A program made the position numbers and the translations under genes. 64,000 bases of DNA from Flavobacterium sp. LC2016-23 (GTDB lineage: Bacteria > Bacteroidota > Bacteroidia > Flavobacteriales > Flavobacteriaceae): the NCBI RefSeq assembly GCF_009674775.1, contig NZ_WKKE01000012.1, positions 112,326 through 176,325 on the forward strand. Direction: 5' to 3'. Positions 24,129 to 31,185 of this stretch are shown here, piece after piece (the stretch's first letter is position 1; every line of letters begins with the position of its first letter). The notes below the pieces were generated by a model. It did not search any database, was not told the origin of the DNA, and was given only the letters and a program-made list of their open reading frames with translations.

Positions 24129-24144
24129 TTTGCCATTTGGCAAA
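24129..24144. promoter_or_regulatory. Palindromic operator TTTGCC-N4-GGCAAA upstream of the SDR
   Basis: The 16-base palindrome TTTGCCATTTGGCAAA lies between the Crp-family stop and the SDR start. A near-consensus -7 element CACCTTTG sits on the minus strand at 24107-24100, so the palindrome centre is roughly 40 bases upstream of the expected transcription start. This is the usual position for class II activation by Crp-family proteins. Confidence 0.7.
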
Positions 24145-24152
24145 AAGCGATT

Positions 24153-24722
24153 TTAGCGTATGTTTTTTCTAATCCGGCTTAAAGAAGATTGTGTAATTCC
24201 TAAATAAGAGGCGAGATAGGATAGCGGAATTCGATTGATTACTTTAGGATATTTTTCCATAAAAGACAGATAACGAGTAGTCGCATCTTCTGAAACCAAA
24301 GGACTTCTTCTGTCTACTTTTTGCATTAATGCCCTCGAAATGATCTTATGTACGATAGTGTCCCAGCCCACAATGGTAGCAAGGAGTTCTTCCCAGTCTG
24401 GCTTAGAAAAAACGATAAGTTTACAGTCTGTGACAGCCTGAACATATGCCGAAGAGCAAATGCTGTTATTGAAACTTTCTAAATCTACGACCATATTATT
24501 TTCTTCTATGAAGTATTTGGTAATTTCCTCGCCTTTGTTATTGTAGTAACATACCCTCATGATGCCCTCTATAATAAAACCCACCTGTACGGCGACTTTT
24601 CCGGCTTCAGAAAAATATTCGTCTTTGCTAAAGGTTATTTCAGTAGCTTTCTTTGAGATTAAATCAATCTGCTGTTGATTTAAATTGCCAAACTGCAAAA
24701 TATAGGGTAGTAATTCTTTCAT
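24153..24722 (-). CDS. Crp/Fnr-family transcriptional regulator
   Basis: This 189-residue protein has a cyclic-nucleotide-binding-like beta barrel (residues 15-115, FSKDEYFSEAGKVAVQVGFIIEGIMRVCYYNNKGEEITKYFIEENNMVVD) and a short C-terminal helix-turn-helix, RIPLSYLASYLGITQSSLSRIRKNIR. The cAMP-binding Arg-Ser signature is not evident, so the effector is unlikely to be cAMP. It is flanked by two copies of TTTGCC-N4-GGCAAA, one in its own promoter region and one before the SDR. Autoregulation and control of the SDR-VOC operon follow naturally. Confidence 0.92.
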   Translation of the reverse strand: MKELLPYILQFGNLNQQQIDLISKKATEITFSKDEYFSEAGKVAVQVGFIIEGIMRVCYYNNKGEEITKYFIEENNMVVDLESFNNSICSSAYVQAVTDCKLIVFSKPDWEELLATIVGWDTIVHKIISRALMQKVDRRSPLVSEDATTRYLSFMEKYPKVINRIPLSYLASYLGITQSSLSRIRKNIR

Positions 24723-24755
24723 GATGGAAAGTTAAGCATATCTTTTTATTGGGGA

Positions 24756-24771
24756 TTTGCCATATGGCAAA
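24756..24771. promoter_or_regulatory. Palindromic operator TTTGCC-N4-GGCAAA upstream of the Crp-family gene
   Basis: TTTGCCATATGGCAAA lies 34 bases before the start codon of the Crp-family gene and differs from the copy at 24129 only in one of the four central bases. It would cover the core promoter, which suggests repression of its own gene. Confidence 0.7.
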
Positions 24772-24794
24772 AAAGTAGTTTATTTTATATGACT

Positions 24795-24920
24795 GTCCGC
24801 TTAGCGGACTAATGCCCAATAAAGGACGCAGAAGACATGGATTAGACTGATTTTCGCTGCTATTAATATAAAAATCCGTTTTTTATCGGTTTAAATCCGT
24901 GTCATCCGTGTACCATTCTC
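24795..24920. repeat. Palindrome and degenerate CCGTGT repeats, no gene
   Basis: GTCCGCTTAGCGGAC (24795-24809) is a perfect palindrome around one base. Downstream, AATCCG and CCGTGTCATCCGTGT words recur up to 24912. These resemble dispersed flavobacterial intergenic repeats of unknown role. No gene is seen here. Confidence 0.5.
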
Positions 24921-24949
24921 AAAATTGGTACAAGTAACGGATAGTCATA

Positions 24950-25198
24950 TTATTTTAAGTTCCTCACGCCTTTTTCCTTTTTTATTTCTCTCAGCGTTTT
25001 AAAATTGACTATGGCAATAGGAACTAATGCAATGGGAATAATACTGAAAGAATTAACTCCTTTTTCTATAGCTTTCAAAATATTGATAACCAACAATGCC
25101 AGGATAGCGACTATAAGCATATAAGTTACAATTCTTAATGTTTGCTGGTATTTGAGTAATTGTTCGTCACTCATTTTGTTCAGTCCGTCGTTTTTCAT
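24950..25198 (-). CDS. Small two-pass membrane protein, hypothetical
   Basis: The 82-residue product has a charged N-terminus (MSDEQLLKYQQTLR), two hydrophobic segments (IVTYMLIVAILALLVINILKAI and FSIIPIALVPIAIVNF) and a lysine-rich tail. The MSDEQLLK start with two helices recurs in Bacteroidota as a family of unknown function. A TACCTTTA element upstream on the minus strand near 25220-25227 may be its promoter. The in-frame Met at residue 9 (MSDEQ) could be the real start. Confidence 0.7.
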   Translation of the reverse strand: MKNDGLNKMSDEQLLKYQQTLRIVTYMLIVAILALLVINILKAIEKGVNSFSIIPIALVPIAIVNFKTLREIKKEKGVRNLK

Positions 25199-25350
25199 TT
25201 CTTAAAAGTATAGTTTCGGATAAAGGTAAAAGATTTTCGAATATATATACTTGTCGGACATTCTGAAAGTAAAGATCAATTAAGTATTTATCTGCTTCTT
25301 TTATTTCACTAATATAAATGAACAGTCATTATTAATTAGACAAATAATCC

Positions 25351-25358
25351 TATTTTTG
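25351..25358 (+). promoter_or_regulatory. Probable -7 element of an AraC gene
   Basis: TATTTTTG matches TAnnTTTG and lies 52 bases before the ATG at 25411. No convincing -33 TTG is found at the usual distance. Confidence 0.4.
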
Positions 25359-25410
25359 AACACTTCCCTGCATAGTATCGTAAAACAAAGATTGAAAACT
25401 GTAAAACAAA

Positions 25411-26247
25411 ATGAAAATAATCACAATTCCTGACCAATTAGATTTACTTTCTTCACCATTGATAGGAGTTTACGACTATTATAATTCGGAAGAAATTTGC
25501 AGACAGCAAATAATTCTAAATCAAAATGCATTGAGCTTTCTGATGGAAGGCACAAAAGAAGTTGTTTTTAACAATTCTTCTCTATCGATCGACAATTCCA
25601 AATTTTTAGTGATGAAATCCGGTCATTGTCTCATGACTGAAAAACTTTCAGATGTAAATAATTACAGAAGTGTGCTGCTTTTCTTTTCTAATGAAATTGT
25701 ATTAAAATTCATTCGTAAACTGGAGATATATAAAACAGAACTCTCAAATCCTCCTTCTGTAATGGCATTTAGTTATGATCCTTTTATACAAAGATTTGTA
25801 AACAGTTTATTAGATATTTCTGTGCTTTCCACTACTACAAAAACAAAGTTACTGGAAGTCAAATTCGAAGAAATAATGTTATATCTGATCGAAAAATATG
25901 GTACAGCTTTTCTTGACTCATTACTAACGAACAGTAACGATATTTCTCAAAAGTTCATTCGAACAATTGAAAACAATCAGTTTAGCAAATTAACTCTGAA
26001 AGAGCTGGCTTTTTTATGTGACATGAGTGTTTCGAAATTTAAAAGGGAATTTGAAAAATACTATGGCGAATCTCCGATCAAATGGTTTCAGAACAAGAGA
26101 TTAGAATACGCTTACTATTTATTAGATCAGGAACAGAAAAGTCCGTCGGAAATCTATTTTGAAGTTGGGTATGAAAACTTATCAAGCTTTATACAGGCCT
26201 ATAAATCAAAATATGGTACTACGCCAAAACACCATCATAAAATTTGA
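25411..26247 (+). CDS. AraC-family transcriptional regulator
   Basis: This 278-residue protein has an N-terminal sensing domain (residues 1-170, LSFLMEGTKEVVFNNSSLSIDNSKFLVMKSGHCLM) and a C-terminal pair of helix-turn-helix units: LTLKELAFLCDMSVSKFKREFEKYYGESPIKWFQNKRL and SPSEIYFEVGYENLSSFIQAYKSKYGTTPKHH. It is directly followed by a YbhB/YbcL gene with its own probable promoter, so the regulator may control that gene. The effector is unknown. Confidence 0.93.
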   Translation: MKIITIPDQLDLLSSPLIGVYDYYNSEEICRQQIILNQNALSFLMEGTKEVVFNNSSLSIDNSKFLVMKSGHCLMTEKLSDVNNYRSVLLFFSNEIVLKFIRKLEIYKTELSNPPSVMAFSYDPFIQRFVNSLLDISVLSTTTKTKLLEVKFEEIMLYLIEKYGTAFLDSLLTNSNDISQKFIRTIENNQFSKLTLKELAFLCDMSVSKFKREFEKYYGESPIKWFQNKRLEYAYYLLDQEQKSPSEIYFEVGYENLSSFIQAYKSKYGTTPKHHHKI

Positions 26248-26303
26248 GCTTTTAGCAACACTTTTTGAACAGTATTCTATAATTTTCAAGGCCTGCCCTG
26301 TCT

Positions 26304-26311
26304 TAAATTTG
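26304..26311 (+). promoter_or_regulatory. Probable -7 element of the YbhB/YbcL gene
   Basis: TAAATTTG matches TAnnTTTG and lies 24 bases before the ATG at 26336. No matching TTG was found upstream at 17-23 bases, so the gene may need an activator. Confidence 0.4.
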
Positions 26312-26335
26312 CCTGAACATTTAAATAATTATAAA

Positions 26336-26884
26336 ATGAAATTAGCAAATTTACTTTTAGCAGTGTCTGTTATTTTTTCAACTACACTTTTCGCACAAAG
26401 AACATTTACGCTTTCAAGCAAGGATTTGGGAGGTCAGGGAACAAAAGCACTTGAATTCAACGGATTTGGCTGTTCCGGAGAAAATCAGTCTCCTCAATTG
26501 CTATGGAAAAATGCTCCGGAAGGAACAAAAAGCTTCGCCATCACGATGTATGATCCGGATGCTCCTACCGGCAGTGGTTTTTGGCACTGGATTGCGTTTA
26601 ATATTCCGTCGAATGTGAATGAAATCGTAACAAATGCAGGAAATGTTTCTCTGAATTTATTCCCAAAAGGTGCTATTCAAAGCGTAACCGATTATGGTAT
26701 AAAAGGATTCGGCGGACCTTGTCCTCCCGAAGGTCACGGATTTCATGAATACATCATAACGGTTTATGCTTTAAAAACAGATAAATTGGAACTTACTGAA
26801 AATACCAATCCTGCTATTGTTGGTTTTAATCTTTGGAATAATACATTAGCAAAAGCGAGTATTGTTGCCTATTATAAGCGATAA
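26336..26884 (+). CDS. YbhB/YbcL-family protein (PEBP/Raf kinase inhibitor-like), exported
   Basis: The start is ATG 26336 because MKLANLLLAVSVIFSTTLFAQ is a clear signal peptide; the longer frame from 26159 overlaps the AraC gene. The 182-residue product has the phosphatidylethanolamine-binding-protein fold: CSGENQSPQLLWKNAPEGTKSFAITMYDPDAPTGSGFWHWIAFNIP, with the ligand-site residues in YDPDAP and the GxxHWIAFNIP loop, then GFGGPCPPEGHGFHEYIITVYAL. Family members bind anionic ligands. The protein is probably periplasmic. A terminator follows it at once. Confidence 0.9.
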   Translation: MKLANLLLAVSVIFSTTLFAQRTFTLSSKDLGGQGTKALEFNGFGCSGENQSPQLLWKNAPEGTKSFAITMYDPDAPTGSGFWHWIAFNIPSNVNEIVTNAGNVSLNLFPKGAIQSVTDYGIKGFGGPCPPEGHGFHEYIITVYALKTDKLELTENTNPAIVGFNLWNNTLAKASIVAYYKR

Positions 26885-26903
26885 AATTTTATACAAATCT
26901 GAC

Positions 26904-26939
26904 CAAAGCTCCATTAGAAATAATGAAGCTTTGTTTTTT
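26904..26939 (+). terminator. Factor-independent terminator
   Basis: CAAAGCTCCATTA pairs with TAATGAAGCTTTG over a GAAA tetraloop, followed by TTTTTT. It ends the YbhB/YbcL transcript. Confidence 0.85.
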
Positions 26940-26993
26940 GTACGCAGACACGATAAAATTCTAAAGTAGTTTCATACTCCTTATCTTTTATCC

Positions 26994-27001
26994 TAAATTT
27001 G
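26994..27001 (+). promoter_or_regulatory. Probable -7 element of the flavin monooxygenase
   Basis: TAAATTTG matches TAnnTTTG, and TTTC about 20 bases upstream is one base from TTTG. The start of transcription near 27007 rules out translation from the GTG at 27001. Confidence 0.5.
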
Positions 27002-27039
27002 TGCAGTTGTTACAAACGGCTAAGTTTTTTATAAAGAGC

Positions 27040-28506
27040 ATGAGAATGGAGTTAAAAAAATTGGAAAAATCAGAAAACGAACAAGCCTGCTGGACTATTT
27101 GTCCCGAATGCCAGGGACGCGGTAAAAAAAGCCGGAGGCTCAGCAAGAAAGTACGACTCCTCTACCAGATCGAATTAGATCAATTTGAAAAAACAAATGG
27201 AGAAGGAACTCCTCCTATACGACCGAAAGCCAACCTCTACTCCTGTCCGGACTGTTCGGGATCCGGATTAATTCCTTCAGACAGTTTTCCTGAAGCTGAT
27301 ACAGAAAATTACCCGCATGTTGCTATCATTGGAGGCGGTATTGGTGGCGTGGCTTTGGCTGTAGCCTGTCTGCACCGCGGGATCCCTTTTACACTTTTTG
27401 AACGTGATGATAACTTTGAAGCACGTTCTCAGGGTTATGGACTTACTTTGCAGCAAGCCAGTAGAGCAATAGAAGGATTGGGTATTTTCTCCTTAGACAA
27501 AGGCGTGATTTCAACCAGACATCTTGTTCATACCACAGACGGAAAAGTGATTGGGGAATGGGGAGTCAGAAAATGGATACCTTCAGAGGTAAAAAACTTT
27601 ACGAAACGTTCGAATATACATATTGCACGACAAGCTTTGCGTCTGGCACTGCTGGAGCAACTTGGCGGAGAAGACAAAATACAATGGGGACATCAGTTAA
27701 TCGATTTTAAAGAATCTGAAGGCGAAGGCGTAGTACTGAACTTTCAGGTGAATGGAGAAATCAAGCACTTCAGGGCAGATCTTGTGGTAGGAGCCGACGG
27801 TATTCGCAGTTCGGTGCGCAGGCTGTTGATTGGTGACGATGTTACCCCTTTACGTTACCTCGATTGTATTGTGATATTGGGTATTTGCCCTTTAGAAGCC
27901 CTCGAAGGTATAGACAGTCCGTTACTGGATTCGGCTACGGTATTTCAGACGGCCAATGGCAATGAGCGTATTTATATGATGCCTTATACGGCAGACTCCG
28001 TAATGTGGCAGCTTAGTTTTCCAATGTCCGAAGAAGAAGCTAAGGCGTTAAGTACCCAGGGACCTCAGGCACTGAAGGAAGAGGCCTGTCGCAGAACGCA
28101 ATGGCATGATCCGATTCCGCAGATTATGGCCGCAACGCTCGCAGCTCAGGTTTGCGGTTATCCGGTATACGATCGCGAATTACTTCATTCTGAATTGTTG
28201 GAGAAGGGAAACCAGATAACACTAATTGGAGATGCAGCGCACCCAATGAGTCCATTTAAAGGACAGGGAGCGAATCAGGCCCTTTTGGATGCACTGTCAC
28301 TGGCCCGCGGAATCGCAAGAGGCTGCAGACCTTTGTCGCAATGGAGAAAAGCCGGTCTAAGGGAAAGTGTGTTAACCGAATTTGAATCGGAAATGTTAGA
28401 ACGCAGTGCCGTGAAAGTCAAAGATTCGGCCGATGCTGCGCAATTCCTTCATTCTGAAGTTGTGCTTCATGAAGGTGATGAACCACGTGGAAGGTGCCTG
28501 AAGTAA
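27040..28506 (+). CDS. FAD-dependent monooxygenase with DnaJ-like zinc-finger N-terminus
   Basis: The likely start is ATG 27040 or 27046; the longest frame begins with GTG 27001, which overlaps the promoter. Numbered from GTG 27001, two CPxCxGxG motifs (CPECQGRG at Cys34/Cys37 and CPDCSGSG at Cys82/Cys85) form a DnaJ-type zinc finger with a charged spacer. A PHBH-type flavoprotein follows: GGGIGG near residue 111, the NADPH/FAD DG motif VVGADGIRSSVRR, and the GD motif LIGDAAHPMSPFKGQGANQALLDA. Such proteins hydroxylate or epoxidise small molecules; the TetX/PHBH group is the nearest I know. The N-terminal zinc finger is unusual. The gene looks somewhat richer in GC than its neighbours. The substrate is unknown. 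Confidence 0.85.
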   Translation: MRMELKKLEKSENEQACWTICPECQGRGKKSRRLSKKVRLLYQIELDQFEKTNGEGTPPIRPKANLYSCPDCSGSGLIPSDSFPEADTENYPHVAIIGGGIGGVALAVACLHRGIPFTLFERDDNFEARSQGYGLTLQQASRAIEGLGIFSLDKGVISTRHLVHTTDGKVIGEWGVRKWIPSEVKNFTKRSNIHIARQALRLALLEQLGGEDKIQWGHQLIDFKESEGEGVVLNFQVNGEIKHFRADLVVGADGIRSSVRRLLIGDDVTPLRYLDCIVILGICPLEALEGIDSPLLDSATVFQTANGNERIYMMPYTADSVMWQLSFPMSEEEAKALSTQGPQALKEEACRRTQWHDPIPQIMAATLAAQVCGYPVYDRELLHSELLEKGNQITLIGDAAHPMSPFKGQGANQALLDALSLARGIARGCRPLSQWRKAGLRESVLTEFESEMLERSAVKVKDSADAAQFLHSEVVLHEGDEPRGRCLK

Positions 28507-28894
28507 TAAATTCCAAATAAAAAAAATCCAAATTCCAAACTTCTATGATTTAGGGTAAAATTGATTTAACCGCAAGGCACGCAGAGTTTTTTTATCCTGT
28601 TAGTGTGCTTACAAACGCAAGGTTCGCAAAGCTGTAACACATAAAGCTTTGCGAACCTTGCGTTTGTATAGAATCCTATAAATAAAAAATCCTTTGCGTG
28701 CCTTGCGGTTAAAATTTAATATTTTTTATTTTATGAAACCTGCTGTCACCCTGAGCGAAGTCGAAGGCTTAGAATTTCTAAAAAGTTACTTCTTTAATTG
28801 ATTTTTCTTATGCTAAATTAAATTTAAAATCTAAATTTAACCACAATGTTTGCAAAGTGATATTTAAACTTTTTGTATTCCTTATAAACTGAAA
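28507..28894. other. Gene-free region of 388 bases with large nested palindrome and dispersed repeat
   Basis: The region begins with AATTCCAA tracts (28507-28545) and holds the nested palindrome 28565-28713. The word TGTCACCCTGAGCGAAGTCG at about 28743 is a repeat known to me from many Bacteroidota intergenic regions. I see no reading frame or RNA gene in the remaining AT-rich bases up to 28894. Confidence 0.6.
28565..28713. repeat. Nested double palindrome, copy 1
   Basis: The outer arms TTTAACCGCAAGGCACGCAG (28565-28584) and its near-complement CTTTGCGTGCCTTGCGGTTA ending near 28713 enclose inner arms AAACGCAAGGTTCGCAAAGC (28613-28632) and GCTTTGCGAACCTTGCGTTT (28646-28665). The inner stem is perfect over 20 bases with a 13-base loop. 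A closely similar element is found at 31038-31185. Confidence 0.85.
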
Positions 28895-29797
28895 ATGAAA
28901 GAAGATTACATTAAACGAATTAACAACATATTCCTTTTTATTGATGAGCATTTAGACCAGGAACTGAATTTGGAAACCCTTGCTGCTATTGGGTTTTATT
29001 CTCCTTTTCATTTGCACAGGATTTTTAAAGCCATCACCAACGAAACCCTGAACGAATACATTACACGCAAAAGAGTTGAAAAAGCGGCGGCAGTACTTTT
29101 ACATCAAAGAGAAGTGTCCATTTCTGAACTTTCATTACAGCACGGATTTAATAGTAATTCATCGTTTACCAGAACTTTCAAAAAATTTTATGGTCTGAGT
29201 CCATCAGAATTTAGAAAAAACAATCGCTATAAATTTAGCAAGATCGGTAAAACAGAAAGCAAGAACGGACAAGAAGGCGGATCATTGGCTGCTTATATTT
29301 GCAACATTACTAATCATATTAACTGGATTAAAATGAAAGCAAAAATTGAAATTAAAGAAATGCCTCAATTAGATTTAGCCTTTATTACGCAAATCGGGCC
29401 TAAAGGAATGGAAAATACCTATGCCAAATTAATAAAATGGGCCACTCCAAAAGGGCTTTTAGAAAATAAAAACTTAAAAGTAGTGACCATTTATCACGAT
29501 AGTTTTAAAATTACCGAAGCTGATAAAGTCAGAATGAGTGCCTGTATTTCGCTGGAAGAAAAAGTGGAAGTGAACGGCGAAATTGGCCTGACTACGCTTG
29601 AAAAAGGAAAATGTATTGTGGGCCATTTTGAAATTGGTATTCATGAATTTGAAAAATCCTGGAGTAGTCTTTTTATCTGGATGAGTGAAAACGGATATAA
29701 AAAAGCAGACCGGAATCCTTATGAAATTTATTATAATAATTTTAATGAACATCCCGAAAAAATTAGCATTGTAGATTTTTGTATTCCTATTGAATAA
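28895..29797 (+). CDS. AraC-family regulator with C-terminal GyrI-like domain
   Basis: This 300-residue protein has the AraC DNA-binding domain at the N-terminus (residues 5-110, LNLETLAAIGFYSPFHLHRIFKAIT and VSISELSLQHGFNSNSSFTRTFKKFYGLSPSEF) and a GyrI-like small-molecule-binding domain at residues 150-300 (KIEIKEMPQLDLAFITQIGPKGMENTYAKLIKWA ... CISLEEKVEVNGEIGLTTLEKGKCIVGHFEIG). This Rob/SoxS-like order is typical of regulators that sense hydrophobic or cationic drugs. It lies between two nested palindromes together with the serine hydrolase gene. The effector is unknown. Confidence 0.92.
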   Translation: MKEDYIKRINNIFLFIDEHLDQELNLETLAAIGFYSPFHLHRIFKAITNETLNEYITRKRVEKAAAVLLHQREVSISELSLQHGFNSNSSFTRTFKKFYGLSPSEFRKNNRYKFSKIGKTESKNGQEGGSLAAYICNITNHINWIKMKAKIEIKEMPQLDLAFITQIGPKGMENTYAKLIKWATPKGLLENKNLKVVTIYHDSFKITEADKVRMSACISLEEKVEVNGEIGLTTLEKGKCIVGHFEIGIHEFEKSWSSLFIWMSENGYKKADRNPYEIYYNNFNEHPEKISIVDFCIPIE

Positions 29798-29890
29798 GTA
29801 AGACTTATTAAAAAAGGAATGTAAAAATCAAATTAGGGATACCTTTTCGTTTAAATTACGAAGTACCCGAAAATATTTTTTGATGCAACT

Positions 29891-29898
29891 TATGTTTG
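29891..29898 (+). promoter_or_regulatory. Probable -7 element of the serine hydrolase
   Basis: TATGTTTG matches TAnnTTTG and lies 14 bases before the ATG at 29913, which implies a very short leader. No good -33 TTG was seen. Confidence 0.4.
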
Positions 29899-29912
29899 TT
29901 TAAATTTATAAA

Positions 29913-30962
29913 ATGGATAGGAATCTAAAAAACAGCATTTTACTTTTTACGATATTGCTAATAACTTTTAGCCATTGTTACAGTCAAACCTCTCACAAAG
30001 AAGCAAATCTTGACAGTTTATTTCTAAAGGCACAACATTCGAAAGCCTTCAACGGGAACGTTTTAATTTCGCAAAACGGAAAAATTATATACGAAAAAGC
30101 CTTTGGACAGGCAGATGCCAGTGGTACTCTTGCATTAAATAAAAAGTACCGTTTTCATATCGGTTCGATCGCCAAAGAATTTAATGCGGTCGGTATTATG
30201 ATGCTAAAAGAACAAGGAAAGTTAAAACTGGATGATCCTGTTTCCAGGTTCCTTCCCGAGCTTCCTTCATGGGCCAGTAAAATTAAAATAATACACCTGC
30301 TTCAATATACAAGCGGCCTCCCGCAAATAAAATGGAGTGAAGTCAATCAGGATTCCGACAACATGACGGAATTAAAAAAAACGGAATCTCTTGATTTTGA
30401 ACCGGGAACCAAGTACGATTATAATAACAATAACGTATTTCTGCAAAGGAGAATTATCGAAAAGATAACGCAGCTGCCGTTCAATGTTTTTGTTGTAAAA
30501 AAACTACTTCGACCAATCGGAATAAAAGATGGACTTGTTGATCCTGATGAAAAAGAGAAACAGTTCGCTAAATCGTTTAATAATAAAGGAAAACAGGATG
30601 TTATTAAGTATAATATTTCAGGCTGGACGGCATTAAATTTAGAAGATTTTTACAAATGGTCGGAAGCCGTTAATTCATTTAAACTGATTACCAAAGAATC
30701 AACAGCAGAAATTTTTATCCCTTTTTCTGAAGGAAATCAGACAGGTCTTGGAGAAGGAAGTGTTGAAAACGGGAAAGTATTCAGCCACATACACGATGGC
30801 GCTGCTTTTAATTATCAGGCTTTATTAATCAGTAATCCTGATTTTACCATTATTTTAATGAGCAATAACAAACAAAATAATTTAAAGGCTATTAGTGATT
30901 CCATAAAATCTATACTTGAAGACAAGCCTTACAATGAGATTAAGGTTCCTGTACGGAATTAA
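29913..30962 (+). CDS. Serine hydrolase, beta-lactamase/penicillin-binding-protein family
   Basis: This 349-residue protein has an N-terminal signal peptide (MDRNLKNSILLFTILLITFSHCYSQ). The class C-like fold follows: the SxxK motif in HIGSIAKEFNAVG with nucleophile Ser and Lys, the YxN motif in KYDYNNNNVFLQ, and the HxG-type motif in SHIHDGAAFNYQAL. Such exported enzymes are mostly esterases or peptidases rather than true beta-lactamases. The location is periplasmic. It is preceded by the AraC-GyrI gene, which might control it. Confidence 0.88.
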   Translation: MDRNLKNSILLFTILLITFSHCYSQTSHKEANLDSLFLKAQHSKAFNGNVLISQNGKIIYEKAFGQADASGTLALNKKYRFHIGSIAKEFNAVGIMMLKEQGKLKLDDPVSRFLPELPSWASKIKIIHLLQYTSGLPQIKWSEVNQDSDNMTELKKTESLDFEPGTKYDYNNNNVFLQRRIIEKITQLPFNVFVVKKLLRPIGIKDGLVDPDEKEKQFAKSFNNKGKQDVIKYNISGWTALNLEDFYKWSEAVNSFKLITKESTAEIFIPFSEGNQTGLGEGSVENGKVFSHIHDGAAFNYQALLISNPDFTIILMSNNKQNNLKAISDSIKSILEDKPYNEIKVPVRN

Positions 30963-31037
30963 AACAGTGGAAAAAATACTTGAAATGATAAATTCCAAGT
31001 AAAAAATTCCAAACTTCTGACTTTGCGTTAAAATTGA

Positions 31038-31185
31038 TTTAACCGCAAGGCAAGCAAAGTTTTTTATCCTGATATTGTGCTTAAAAACGCAAAGTTCGCA
31101 AAGCTTTATCTGTTACAGCTTTGCGAACTTTGCGTTTATTATAGAATTCTATAATCAAAAAACCTTTGGGTGCCTTGCGGTTAAA
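31038..31185. repeat. Nested double palindrome, copy 2
   Basis: The outer arms TTTAACCGCAAGGCAAGCAA (31038-31057) and their near-complement ending at 31185 enclose inner arms AAACGCAAAGTTCGCAAAGC (31085-31104) and GCTTTGCGAACTTTGCGTTT (31118-31137). The inner stem is perfect over 20 bases. About 50 bases of AATTCCAA-rich flank are also shared with copy 1. It abuts the stop codon of the peptidase gene (31186) and probably ends the large biosynthetic operon. Confidence 0.85.

Noticed and set aside
28565..28713. CRISPR array or tRNA-like structure
   Set aside because: Only one nested inverted repeat is present, without regularly spaced direct repeats or a cloverleaf.
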